A DNA stretch of 64,000 nt from Apostichopus japonicus (Eukaryota > Echinodermata > Holothuroidea > Aspidochirotida > Stichopodidae). The notes under the pieces are model-generated. The model was given only the letters and a program-made list of their open reading frames with translations, did not search any database and was not told the origin of the DNA. Positions 10,582 to 21,423 of this stretch are shown here, piece by piece. The stretch lies in contig NC_092572.1 of the NCBI RefSeq assembly GCF_037975245.1, positions 27,015,989 through 27,079,988 on the forward strand, given 5' to 3'. The first letter of the stretch is position 1. Each line of letters begins with the position of its first letter. The position numbers were made by a program, and so were the translations under genes.

Positions 10582-13500
10582 GTTTCGGACATCACTTTTT
10601 CCGTCCACATTTATACACTAATTTATGAGTGGCATAGTTTGGGGTTAAATAACAAATGTTGAAAGTGGTGTCCCTTTTCAATACTGTCATAGTTGAATCA
10701 AATAAAATATATATATCAGATGCATGGCCATTCAGCCACATTTTACTACACGATAAAGTTAAACAACATGCAAAATGTTTCCGTCCATATTTTGGTGATG
10801 TCCGAAACGTACTGGAGCAACTAATATATGAAGTATGTGAAAACCCACAAGACTGCTTTGTTACTCTAATTAAAGCATAAGAACTCCCTCAACTACAGTA
10901 TGTACATGACACAGTTCCACTCATCCGTTTTGATTTTATAACCATTTCAATTTTCCGTCCATTTGTGTGATGTCCGAAACACCAGTGATGTCCGAAACAA
11001 GTTTTAATTAATGTTGCTTTATGTTGCTTGAAAAAAAAGACACAATAGATGAGCACTTCATATATTATGACAAGTTCTATTGTTACAAACATACATTCTG
11101 CACTACTCAAAACTTTTTCCATCTTTACCAAATATTATAGCAAACTAACCTTAAAAGTATGTTTCGGACATCACCATGTGTTTCGGACATCACTTTTGTG
11201 AATCCAACATATTGTAAAACAGCACTAGTTTCCACTGAATGATTCAATTGGTTGATTTCAGTGTGCTAGAATACACTAAGATCCTACAACAGAATGCTTC
11301 TAAACTTTTGGTGTCATTTGACCAACATGTATTCATCTTTTGATGACTTATGTCTAAAATGATATTCTACATATTTGGGTATGAATGTTACTGGAAACAT
11401 CAAATTACTTGGATTTTTCTAGAACTGACATCATTAACACTACAATTTTCCATCATTTAGTACTGAAGAAGTTAAAAAAACCTTTAGTGAATTTTTTCTG
11501 ACATATATACATGTATCAGGATGCCATCACAGTATACAGTACATTAGAAAGTAATGCTGTAATTGTCTGCTATAGCTTGAATCAAGCTATTTGTCACAGC
11601 CATAGAAAGCCTATTTATAGGCTAAAAGAACTACATCAAAGGGCACGTGGGTACCATGCATGGACTGTCATGTGATGTGTTCCAGCTTCCATGGCAGTAC
11701 CAATTTGATATTTCCCAATATCATATTGAGAATTGTAAAGTTAATTACACACAATTGGAATAGGCCTAGACGAGTTCTGTAGCACAGTAGCTCATGTTTC
11801 TATCACATCGGTCTACAGCATAGTATGACAACGTCACTTTGAAAAAACTGAACACCGTTCAGTGTCGTCTGTCGCTCTATATGTTTGGAATCAGTGTGCA
11901 TCTATAACACCCTATGTCAGAGCAGTTTAACTGTTGATGGGTACTTGATGGTTGTCAAGAAAAGCTACATGTACTTTGGGAAGATGTTAGCGAAGTAGTA
12001 GGACCGTGGAACGTGTTTGGTGATCTAACCTATAAATGTTGGTCAACGACTATAACTATAATGTTAAGGTACAGACATTGCTAGGTAATTGTGTGTTGTT
12101 TGCTGCTCGAAGCCCAAATATACATTTACTGTACTAGTTAGTAAACCACAATGGGCAATGTGGAGATTAATGCAGTATATCAGATTATTAGTACCACCAT
12201 GGAACACATTACAGTACATGACCCTCTATGACTGATATGCGGATTTACCGTGTGATGAAACCTCCAGGTTTACTTGATGGTGTCAACAGTATTAATATAC
12301 ACAGAGTGGTGCATCATGCATGACCATGTTTTCATTCCGAGTTGCTTCAGACTTCAGAGCTTTAGTGATATGTATACAGATATTTATCATTATGAAACTT
12401 AAGGATAAAGCTGAGCAATTTGCTGAGCTGCTGTATATCCTAACATCTAGGCCTTATACTTAAATGTAAGTTTAGGCCATAAGCTTAAATCATAACAATC
12501 TTACAAAGTAAATCATTTAATACATATGTGACAAGGAGTATTTGTACAAACCATGAATACTTGTTTTTCACATTATAATAGCCAAAGCATGATTAATCTC
12601 AATAAAGAAGGATATTTAAACTAGTACTTAGAGTACTACTACAGTAGTATAGGCTACTACTGTTGCTTAGCTGGGCCAGTGGAAGCAATCTTCAACATTG
12701 GCAGATCCAGCTCAAAGGTGCATGAGGAGGTGGTGGGAGCGGGTGGGTACCATTTGAAGGGGTGCAAAATAGTTGATATTGCTGACATCACAAAATAAGA
12801 CCAAGCATTCTAGTAGAGTTTAGGATATGATACCTCCCCTCTGAAAATTGTTTAAATAGTAGACTCAATGATACTAGCTACAACAGGTGGGTGCGAAATA
12901 ATCTATTATTCATTTACATTAAATAGGGTTATCATTTACACCAAGCTTTCAGATGTTCACTGATCACCTACCTTTTCACCTATGGGCTCTGTCCAGATGT
13001 TCAATTTGAAATATGTGCCTCAGGGCATTTGTTTTTTTTCCAAGAATTTACAGTGCCATTATTTTTCAGTACACCTTGTTGATTTCCCAGTCTATGGTGT
13101 TTTAATAAACTGCATTCCCTCAAAAATTCATAATATCTAGTGTAAATCTGCTACTGTCTGACTGTTGTGCTCAGACTTTTGTTGCTTGAACAGGTTTGAA
13201 TAGCAAAAATATTACTTCATATTGTTGTTATGCAGCTTTGTGAACATTTTTCCAAGGTGATGTCCAAAACATTCAGTGATGTCCGAAACACTCATAAAGT
13301 AACTTTTAATGAACACTGAGGATTTGAACTGCTGTATAATAAGTTCAAAACTGTCATTATACCTTGTAGGTAGCTTGTCAACAATAAAGACCCCTTTGTT
13401 ACAAATTTAACTTTTGATATGATATGCGTTGTGTGGAAAACATAACAGGGATGCACTAATACAGTTGTGGTGATGTCCGAAACATAGTCCAAGACAGTCT

Positions 13501-13875
13501 AATGCAAATCTATAAAACAAGTGTCTGCATTTTTCATTATTTCAAATGAATTTGATGCTGTTTGTTAACATATCCTGATGTACTGATATATATATTGCTA
13601 AGTATTAACAAGCATGGCATTCGTTTAATAATTGTCTTGTTGATCACTTGGATCCAAGTATCCGTTTTCTTTGTTTTGAACTTGGAACCTATGAAGGGTC
13701 CATAGATCTCTTTTGGTATAGGTAACAACTTACTAAAATGCTTTTCTATTCATTATTATTGCCATTAAATGAACATCATTTGGTTTATTACTAAATATTA
13801 GGTTTAATATATTAGGTAAACCATTGGTGGGTGATGTCCAAAACAAGATCATTTTGAAGGGGTGATGTCCGAAAC
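10582..13875. repeat. Eleven copies of a 14-bp motif GTGATGTCCGAAAC inside the DNA transposon
   Basis: Forward copies start at 10795, 10967, 10985, 13257 (one mismatch), 13276, 13470, 13831 (one mismatch) and 13862. Reverse copies start at 10582, 11161 and 11180. Several are close pairs 18-31 bp apart. They form two clusters (10.58-11.19 kb and 13.26-13.88 kb); the 2 kb between has none that I saw. Internal binding sites for a transposase are a plausible role, not shown. Confidence 0.85.
11195..13256. other. Interior of the DNA transposon, no gene seen
   Basis: AT-rich sequence with only short chance ORFs and no transposase-like motif that I could recognise. Confidence 0.5.
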
Positions 13876-14031
13876 AAGAGTCAAGAAAAAAAAATTCTGA
13901 GAGGACATGACCCAGAATTTTCAACTTTTGGTTAATTTATGTGCTTATGTTGTGGTTTAATTTTATGGTATAATTGTAACTATTAATTTCAATTTTGTTC
14001 TTTAAAGAAAAACTTGTGTAAAAGTAAGTTG

Positions 14032-14070
14032 GCCTGACGTTTCGATCCTAGCAGGATCTTCTTCAGAGGC
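14032..14070 (-). ncRNA. Minimal hammerhead ribozyme motif (Penelope pseudo-LTR, copy 1)
   Basis: Read on the - strand: stem I GCCU, core CUGAAGA, stem II GAUCC/GGAUC closed by a UGCUA loop, core GAAA, then CGUC followed by AGGC closing stem I. Predicted cleavage is after GUC, between 14036 and 14035. Stem III is almost absent, as known for hammerheads of Penelope-like elements, which are thought to act best as dimers. All core bases fit the consensus; activity is inferred. Confidence 0.8.
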
Positions 14071-14375
14071 TAAATGACAAGTTACAGTAACAGAGGGGAC
14101 AAAAACACGCACAGAATACAGACAGGTTAATGAGCACGGTGAACACAATGGGATGGATGAAAGGGGATTATAAGTAGAAAGCAACAGGAGAAGAGGAGAG
14201 GAAGGAGATAAACTGTGGAGGGACAAAGAGAGGATTAAAGGCACAGGGTAAGGAATAAACTGGAGAGGGACAAAGACAGAAAGGTGTGAAGAAAAATGGA
14301 GGGGAAGAGAGCTGTGAGAAGAAGAGTGAAAGGGGGGGAGGGAGAAAGGGGAGAAGGAGTAGGGAACAGAGGAAG

Positions 14376-17150
14376 TTAGTCATGTCCTTCCTGAATGTTC
14401 AGCCCATGAGGTTGAATGGTACGAAGGCGTTGCATCCAGAGCCTCTCTCTGCTGATTCGTACTAGGTCAGGACGGCTACCTAAGGATTCAATCCCCTGTA
14501 GGGACATGTCGTTAATGGTATGGTTGGGAAGGTTAAAATGTTCTCCAACTGGGGTCTCAGTCTTCATGGTGTTGACTGTGGATCTGTGACCATAGAATCG
14601 CTTCTTGAGGGTGGTTTTGGTTTCGCCAACATACTGGATGCCGCAAACTCTACAAGAGATCAGATAGATGACATTGGTGGTAGTGCAAGTGATGTGACCC
14701 TTAGTCTTGTGTGTGAGTTGCATGCTGTGGCTGGTGATGGAATTGGATTCAACAATGTGGTGGCTGCAGACGATGCATCTCGAAGTACGATCACATTTGA
14801 AGGTACCATGCTGAATGGGTGTGAGGTTAGAAGTAAGAGGTGGAACAGCAGCACGTACAAGAAGGTCTCGTAGGTTGCGTGGTCGTCTGTAGGCGATGAT
14901 GGGTTTTTCAGGGACGGCTCGTTGGAGTCTATCTGAAGTGAGGAGAATGTTGTGGTTGTTAGAGGTGATTTTCTGAAGGGGAGGAAGATTTGGGTGGAAA
15001 GTAACAACCAGGGGCAGCTTGTTGTCGCAATCTCGTCCCTTTTTGTCCTTCACTGCCAAAGTAGATGATCTGGAAAGGGAGCGGACTCTCTGAATGGCTT
15101 CACGCACCCTTCTGGCACTATGGCCCCTGGCAATAAGGTGTTTTTCCAAAGCATCTGTATGGCGAATGAAAGAGGAATTGTTGGAGCAAATGCGACGAAG
15201 ACGAAGTGCTTGACTGTAGGCAATTCCAGACTTGCAGTGACGGGGATGGCAGCTTGAAGAATGGAGATACTGGTGTGTGTCTGTGGGCTTGGTGTATAAG
15301 TCTGTAGAGAGAGAACCGTGTTCCTTGCGAACAGTCACATCGAGAAAGTTAACCTGTTGGTGAGAGTAATCAGAGGTGAATTTGATGGTGCTGTGGAAAG
15401 AATTGATGTGATGGATGAAGGTGAGCAGGCTATCCTCATCACTGGTCCAAATGAAGAAGATGTCATCAATGTAGCGCCACCAGATAAGGGGACGGCAGGG
15501 AGCCGTACTGAGCATGCGTTCTTCAAGGCTAGACATAAACAGACATGCAAAGGAAGGAGCCATCCTGGTTCCCATGGCAGTCCCGTGTCTTTGAAGGTAA
15601 TGCTTGTTCATGAACGTGAAGTTGTTTTTGGTGAGAACCTGTTGCATGAGAGCTTTGATGTCAGAGATGGGTGGACAAGGGTGGACCTTCTTAGACAGGG
15701 CTGCACACGTGGCTGCGATACCTTCAGCATGAGGGATGTTAGTGTACAGAGAAGTGATGTCGAAAGTACCGATGATGGCTGTACTGGGGATTTGGTTTTT
15801 GATATCTTCAAGTTTCCTGAGGAAATCTGGAGTGTCATGGATATAAGAATTAATCTGAGGAACAAGAGGTTTGATGAAGTGGTCCACAAACAAGGATATC
15901 TTCTCGGTGGGGGACCCATTGCCCGAGATGATAGGCCTACCAGGGTTACCAGGCTTGTGAATTTTGGGCAGGAGATAAAACCTGGCTGCCTTACAGTCTG
16001 TGGGAGAAAGGAAAGAAACAGCCTTCTTAGAGATCTGGTTCCGCTGGTACATATCAGTGATGGTCTGTTTTATCTGCTGGGAGAAAATATCTGTGGGATC
16101 AGAATCAAGAAGAGTGTAAATATCACTGTTGGAGAGATGACGCATGGCTTCCTTGATGTAATCCTGTCGATCCTGGATGACAACTGCAGAACCTTTGTCG
16201 GCTGGCTTGATGATAATGTCACTGCGAGACATCAGTGAGGAGAGTGCTGTACGCTCATCTCTTGGAAGGTTGTCGTGTGTTCTGCGGAGAGGAGAGTTTG
16301 ACTGGTTAGTCTCAGAGCTGACGACCTGTGTGTAGGCTTCTAAAACAGGGACTCTGTTCTTAGGAGGCATCCAAGAACTTTTCTTGCAGAAGGGTTCCCG
16401 TTCAGTTGGAGGATCATCTAGGAAAAACTCACGAAGGCGAATTCTGCGAAAGAAATGAGTAAGATCTTGACTCAGTTCCGCTTGGTCAAATGCTGGAGGA
16501 GTAGGACAGAAGTTGAGTCCTTTGGAGAGAAGCCTAAGGTCTGCACTGGTAAGAGTAGAAGAAGATAAGTTAACAACTGCAGTTGAGGATGGTGGTTCAG
16601 ACTCAGGTGGAGTCTGGGGCCTTCTAAAACGGTTGCAAGCGGTACGTTTGCGTCTTTTCTGAAGGTCAGTCATTTTCTTGTTTCTTCTTTCTGTGAGTTC
16701 AATGTTCTGCTGAGACAAACACAAGTTAATTTTGTTAGTGTACTGAGTCCATTCGTCATCGGTGCAGCATGACTGTAATTCAAGCTTCAGCCTCAGGATA
16801 TCATCGTTGAGGCTATCTAAGGACAGTTGGCAGTGTTTGGTGAGGATGTTGATGAGACGGATGGAGGTGCTGTGTAAGACTCGGTTCCACTCTCTCTGGA
16901 GTCCTGGAGGGAGTGTCCCTAGTGCTGGTTGGTGTGTAACCTGTAGACCTGAGGGAATAATGCGGGAGAGAGAGTAGAACCTGTAGTTGGAAAGATGGAA
17001 AGAATAGCGCTGGGATTTCTGCATCAATTTTCTGAGCTTCTGAAACAAAAGAAAATGGTGAGACATGGTGAAAGCAGCGGGATGAGTAAATGATAAAAAT
17101 GAAAAACTGAAACACAAGAATACAAATACAAGTACAAATACAAAGTACAA
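14376..17150 (-). CDS. Penelope-like reverse transcriptase with C-terminal GIY-YIG endonuclease (924 codons)
   Basis: One uninterrupted frame. RT motifs appear in order: ADKGSAVVI at about residues 315-323, YLLPKIHKPGNPGRPIISG, FDITSLYTNIPH, GTAMGTRMAPSFACL, the catalytic WRYIDDIFF at about 557-565, and NFLDVTV. Near the C-terminus a Cys/His cluster (CDRTSRCIVCSHH) precedes a GIY-YIG nuclease, IYLISCRVCGIQYVGETK at about 826-843 followed by KKRFYGHRS. This is the endonuclease-positive Penelope layout: the nuclease nicks target DNA and the RT copies RNA from the nick. The first 28 residues are a hydrophobic stretch (MYFVFVLVF...) and may lie upstream of the true start; MSHHFLLFQKLRK just after is an alternative. 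Intact motifs suggest it could be active. Confidence 0.93.
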   Translation of the reverse strand: MYFVFVLVFVFLCFSFSFLSFTHPAAFTMSHHFLLFQKLRKLMQKSQRYSFHLSNYRFYSLSRIIPSGLQVTHQPALGTLPPGLQREWNRVLHSTSIRLINILTKHCQLSLDSLNDDILRLKLELQSCCTDDEWTQYTNKINLCLSQQNIELTERRNKKMTDLQKRRKRTACNRFRRPQTPPESEPPSSTAVVNLSSSTLTSADLRLLSKGLNFCPTPPAFDQAELSQDLTHFFRRIRLREFFLDDPPTEREPFCKKSSWMPPKNRVPVLEAYTQVVSSETNQSNSPLRRTHDNLPRDERTALSSLMSRSDIIIKPADKGSAVVIQDRQDYIKEAMRHLSNSDIYTLLDSDPTDIFSQQIKQTITDMYQRNQISKKAVSFLSPTDCKAARFYLLPKIHKPGNPGRPIISGNGSPTEKISLFVDHFIKPLVPQINSYIHDTPDFLRKLEDIKNQIPSTAIIGTFDITSLYTNIPHAEGIAATCAALSKKVHPCPPISDIKALMQQVLTKNNFTFMNKHYLQRHGTAMGTRMAPSFACLFMSSLEERMLSTAPCRPLIWWRYIDDIFFIWTSDEDSLLTFIHHINSFHSTIKFTSDYSHQQVNFLDVTVRKEHGSLSTDLYTKPTDTHQYLHSSSCHPRHCKSGIAYSQALRLRRICSNNSSFIRHTDALEKHLIARGHSARRVREAIQRVRSLSRSSTLAVKDKKGRDCDNKLPLVVTFHPNLPPLQKITSNNHNILLTSDRLQRAVPEKPIIAYRRPRNLRDLLVRAAVPPLTSNLTPIQHGTFKCDRTSRCIVCSHHIVESNSITSHSMQLTHKTKGHITCTTTNVIYLISCRVCGIQYVGETKTTLKKRFYGHRSTVNTMKTETPVGEHFNLPNHTINDMSLQGIESLGSRPDLVRISRERLWMQRLRTIQPHGLNIQEGHD

Positions 17151-17278
17151 AGTAGATAAGGAGGATCACCCGAAGGGATACAGTAACAGAGCAGCTGAAA
17201 ATCAAAATAAAATGAAACTGTTAGCAAACTGCTTATCCACTAGAGAGCCTGTGTAATAGAATGTGTAAAAGTAAGTTG

Positions 17279-17317
17279 GCCTGACGTTTCGATCCTAGCA
17301 GGATCTTCTTCAGAGGC
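17279..17317 (-). ncRNA. Minimal hammerhead ribozyme motif (copy 2)
   Basis: Exact repeat of the motif at 14032, at the 3247-bp offset. It lies at the junction between the tandem copies, where cleavage would release unit-length RNA. Confidence 0.8.
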
Positions 17318-17622
17318 TAAATGACAAGTTACAGTAACAGAGGGGACAAAAACACGCACAGAATACAGACAGGTTAATGAGCACGGTGAACACAATGGGA
17401 TGGATGAAAGGGGATTATAAGTAGAAAGCAACAGGAGAAGAGGAGAGGAAGGAGATAAACTGTGGAGGGACAAAGAGAGGATTAAAGGCACAGGGTAAGG
17501 AATAAACTGGAGAGGGACAAAGACAGAAAGGTGTGAAGAAAAATGGAGGGGAAGAGAGCTGTGAGAAGAAGAGTGAAAGGGGGGGAGGGAGAAAGGGGAG
17601 AAGGAGTAGGGAACAGAGGAAG

Positions 17623-19133
17623 TTAGTCATGTCCTTCCTGAATGTTCAGCCCATGAGGTTGAATGGTACGAAGGCGTTGCATCCAGAGCCTCTCTCTGCT
17701 GATTCGTACTAGGTCAGGACGGCTACCTAAGGATTCAATCCCCTGTAGGGACATGTCGTTAATGGTATGGTTGGGAAGGTTAAAATGTTCTCCAACTGGG
17801 GTCTCAGTCTTCATGGTGTTGACTGTGGATCTGTGACCATAGAATCGCTTCTTGAGGGTGGTTTTGGTTTCGCCAACATACTGGATGCCGCAAACTCTAC
17901 AAGAGATCAGATAGATGACATTGGTGGTAGTGCAAGTGATGTGACCCTTAGTCTTGTGTGTGAGTTGCATGCTGTGGCTGGTGATGGAATTGGATTCAAC
18001 AATGTGGTGGCTGCAGACGATGCATCTCGAAGTACGATCACATTTGAAGGTACCATGCTGAATGGGTGTGAGGTTAGAAGTAAGAGGTGGAACAGCAGCA
18101 CGTACAAGAAGGTCTCGTAGGTTGCGTGGTCGTCTGTAGGCGATGATGGGTTTTTCAGGGACGGCTCGTTGGAGTCTATCTGAAGTGAGGAGAATGTTGT
18201 GGTTGTTAGAGGTGATTTTCTGAAGGGGAGGAAGATTTGGGTGGAAAGTAACAACCAGGGGCAGCTTGTTGTCGCAATCTCGTCCCTTTTTGTCCTTCAC
18301 TGCCAAAGTAGATGATCTGGAAAGGGAGCGGACTCTCTGAATGGCTTCACGCACCCTTCTGGCACTATGGCCCCTGGCAATAAGGTGTTTTTCCAAAGCA
18401 TCTGTATGGCGAATGAAAGAGGAATTGTTGGAGCAAATGCGACGAAGACGAAGTGCTTGACTGTAGGCAATTCCAGACTTGCAGTGACGGGGATGGCAGC
18501 TTGAAGAATGGAGATACTGGTGTGTGTCTGTGGGCTTGGTGTATAAGTCTGTAGAGAGAGAACCGTGTTCCTTGCGAACAGTCACATCGAGAAAGTTAAC
18601 CTGTTGGTGAGAGTAATCAGAGGTGAATTTGATGGTGCTGTGGAAAGAATTGATGTGATGGATGAAGGTGAGCAGGCTATCCTCATCACTGGTCCAAATG
18701 AAGAAGATGTCATCAATGTAGCGCCACCAGATAAGGGGACGGCAGGGAGCCGTACTGAGCATGCGTTCTTCAAGGCTAGACATAAACAGACATGCAAAGG
18801 AAGGAGCCATCCTGGTTCCCATGGCAGTCCCGTGTCTTTGAAGGTAATGCTTGTTCATGAACGTGAAGTTGTTTTTGGTGAGAACCTGTTGCATGAGAGC
18901 TTTGATGTCAGAGATGGGTGGACAAGGGTGGACCTTCTTAGACAGGGCTGCACACGTGGCTGCGATACCTTCAGCATGAGGGATGTTAGTGTACAGAGAA
19001 GTGATGTCGAAAGTACCGATGATGGCTGTACTGGGGATTTGGTTTTTGATATCTTCAAGTTTCCTGAGGAAATCTGGAGTGTCATGGATATAAGAATTAA
19101 TCTGAGGAACAAGAGGTTTGATGAAGAGGTTTG
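17623..19133 (-). pseudogene. 5'-truncated second copy of the Penelope-like RT/GIY-YIG gene
   Basis: Identical in translation to the C-terminal half of copy 1. It retains the GTAMGTRMAPSFACL, YIDD and GIY-YIG regions but lacks the N-terminal half and the early RT motifs. Truncated at about 19128, where it meets the target duplication. As the upstream unit on the - strand it could lend its 3' segment as a promoter region for copy 1, as proposed for tandem Penelope elements. Confidence 0.9.
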
Positions 19134-19145
19134 AAGAAAAACTTT

Positions 19146-19512
19146 TTAAACTTTATTTTAAACTTTATTTCAGGAAAAATTGAATATTTTCTGACAATAC
19201 TCTAATATTTTTTAAAAAACATCATCGATATCATTGAAAACTTGTCTTACAATAGCAAAATTTTGTGTTAATAAAGAAAATAAAAACAGAATCCCCAAAT
19301 GTAGCAGCAATGGAATGGCACACCACCATTAAAAAAAGAACAAATTTTGGAAAATTTATAGATTGTCACACTTTCAACCATCTTGAATATAATTTGCAGA
19401 ATAGTTTAAGCTCTGGTCAATTCTGATTCATAAATTGCAGATATTAGTTATGTTATTTACTTAGAACAGAAGTTCTTTACTGTAATTTGAAAATTTGGTA
19501 CCTCAGGCCACC
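19146..19512. other. Right interior of the DNA transposon, no gene seen
   Basis: AT-rich sequence between the Penelope target duplication and the right inverted repeat; no ORF of note. Confidence 0.5.
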
Positions 19513-19545
19513 AAATTGGGCGCTTTAACGTGAACAGACCCACCC
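19513..19545 (-). repeat. Right terminal inverted repeat
   Basis: Reverse complement of the left end, with one added GGGT at the outer edge before the flanking ATAT. Confidence 0.85.
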
Positions 19546-19740
19546 ATATTGATCTCTTGCATGGTCACAGACTTGGAGTTAATTATGATATTCTCAAATA
19601 ATACGGAGTGGTTTTGTATCAGAATACAAAGCTGTAGGTTTCCTCATTTATGTTTCCATTTGAATGAAATGGATGAATCTTGAGTTTGTGTTTCCTGTAA
19701 TAGCAAGTCTTTTTTTTTCATGAATTGTGTTTATTTTCAG

Positions 19741-19761
19741 TCAAAGATGACTCCTCTAGAG
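19741..19761 (+). CDS. Microexon A21, 21 nt, x-KDDSSR
   Basis: Strong acceptor TTGTGTTTATTTTCAG, donor GTAAGTATAG. Reads LKDDSSR after the C-ending exon at 9918. Phase 1 contains TGA. It ends in G, so joining to the first 18-nt exon (31366) would give GTG (Val). Confidence 0.68.
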
Positions 19762-20453
19762 GTAAGTATAGTATTGCGTGATGTGTGCAAATAAACTACT
19801 GGTATATCGTTCAAGAACAAATCAACAATCAAATCTTGTAAAAGCTATAGTGAAGCTTTTGAGGGACGTTGAACCAGATAAAATCACAGAACACATACTG
19901 CTTGTGATCCAACTCCCTGGAGTAGTATAAGGTTTATTTATTTTAAATGGGAAACATTCAACCACTTTATCTGGAGTTAGGGACAAGATAGTTCAGTGTT
20001 TAATTACTAGCAGTGTGGAATATTATTTTCTTAAAGAAATAGTGTCGCATGGTTTTCACCAGGCCTCTTTTAATCATGAGTTTTTTTTATCAATATTAAA
20101 TCATCATAAGGACATGTGAGTCTACAATTTCATGGTATATGTTAAACCTAAATTACAAGATAATAATTATGTAATTCTGTGTCACACTCCATCACTTTAA
20201 GTATTTGCCTTTAAGAAGGCATCAAGTATCATATACAGATCCTTTATGTCAGATGATATTTCACATGCATAGTCACAGAGTTGCAATCAATTTGAATATT
20301 CCCAACTATTGCGAAGAACTTGTGTATCAGAATACAAAGCGGTAGTTTTCTTCCATATATGTTTCCTATTTGATAAAATTGATGAATCTGAGTTCTGTGT
20401 CTGTTTTCTGAAATTAAAACTTGTTTTAATGAATTTTGTTTACTTCCCGACAG

Positions 20454-20468
20454 AGATTATTTCCCAAC
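20454..20468 (+). pseudogene. Microexon A22 remnant, donor lost
   Basis: The acceptor tract TTTACTTCCCGACAG is still recognisable and the body ends in TTCCCAAC like other heptad exons. Only 15 nt remain and the donor reads GCATAA. Marks the decayed right edge of array A. Confidence 0.5.
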
Positions 20469-20560
20469 GCATAAATAAAGTTTTCGTGATTAGTGGCAAC
20501 AAACTTGTCAGATGTCGTTATATATATGTCTTTAAATATAACATGAATTAAACGATAAGC

Positions 20561-21423
20561 CATTTGCCTTATGATAACTTACATGGATTTTTGTAACTGA
20601 AAATGATTGCTTAGAATAATTGTGGCATATTTTCCATATGTCCAAACAAAGCAACTTCCCACTTTTTATTACAAATACACAGGTATGAATTTTACAGATG
20701 TTCTATTTTTTAAATGCAATTGACAACAACAAAATGGACCAAGTTGTCAATGCAACTCAGGTGAAGTGTTCCTTTAACATTTTCAATAATTTATCCACAG
20801 AGTAAAAGGTTTTTTTCTTAACAAAAACTACAATTAATTTGGCAAGATATTGAAATTGGTTTCTTTTCTTACTAGCGGTGTAGAATAATTTCTATTCAAT
20901 TTGTATGTTAAATTGTTTGTAACCAGAACTACCTTTAAAACTAAAAAACTTTGATCAATATCCAGGTTTATGTTTACTGTTATAAGCTAATCACAACTAA
21001 TACTGTGACCCAATTCCCTGGAGTAGTCGAAGGTTTAATCAGTTAAAAGGGCTACATTCAATGAAGTATGCTTCGAGTTAGGGGCAAGATATTGAAATTG
21101 GGTTTACAATCGGCAGCTTGAAATTTTGTTCACCTAAATAGGCGTGTCACCATGATTGTCATCATAATTTATGTCAGAGAGACAATATGTGATCAATAGT
21201 TAAAGATCAATATTAAAAGAAGTAAATACTTGTACCTAACTACTGTATTATTAAACTTGATAAACATGAAAGAGATCGCTCCAAGCACAACAGCAGTAGC
21301 GAATAAACTCATCGTTGACGTTCGGAGGTTTATAGCTTCACTTAAAAAAGGAAATGTTAAACAAACAAAAAAGTCGGAAAGGAATTTCCAATAGCAAAAA
21401 GTGTGATCTGTATATCTTTTAAT
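20561..21423. other. Intron-like AT-rich stretch, no feature supported
   Basis: No microexon with paired splice sites and no array landmark was found. Confidence 0.4.

Larger units (their letters stand above)
14016..19133 (-). mobile_element. Penelope-like element, tandem: full copy plus 5'-truncated copy
   Basis: Copy 1 spans 14016-17262 and copy 2 spans 17263-19133, at a constant offset of 3247 bp. Wherever I compared them they are identical, so the insertion is young. The compound is flanked by an 11-bp target duplication AAGAAAAACTT at 14005-14015 and 19134-19144. Tandem or partial-tandem structure with a shared terminal segment (pseudo-LTR) is typical of Penelope-like elements. Copy 2 loses homology at about 19128. 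Confidence 0.92.
10212..19545. mobile_element. DNA transposon with terminal inverted repeats, carrying a nested Penelope-like element
   Basis: The left end GGGTCTGTTCACG and right end CGTGAACAGACCC are inverted repeats of about 28 bp, continuing through TTAAAGCGCCCAA. The right end has an extra ACCC. Both ends are flanked by ATAT, so the target duplication is ATAT or a shorter AT/TA. Without the nested retroelement it would be about 4.2 kb. I recognise no transposase, so it is probably non-autonomous; the superfamily is not assigned. It interrupts one unit of array A. Confidence 0.8.
19550..20560 (+). repeat. Array A, part 2: continuation after the transposon insertion
   Basis: The unit interrupted at about 10211 resumes here with the CATGGTCACAG, GTATCAGAATACAA and tract-AG landmarks. 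The exon at 19741 lies about one unit length from the exon at 9918 once the insertion is removed. A second, decayed unit follows with its remnant exon at 20454. Confidence 0.8.

Noticed and set aside
10391-10880. Two short ORFs near the left end of the DNA transposon
   Set aside because: Each contains a copy of the 14-bp repeat motif and no transposase motif; likely chance.
15318-16238. 306-codon ORF on the + strand
   Set aside because: Shadow of the Penelope RT gene on the opposite strand; no independent support.
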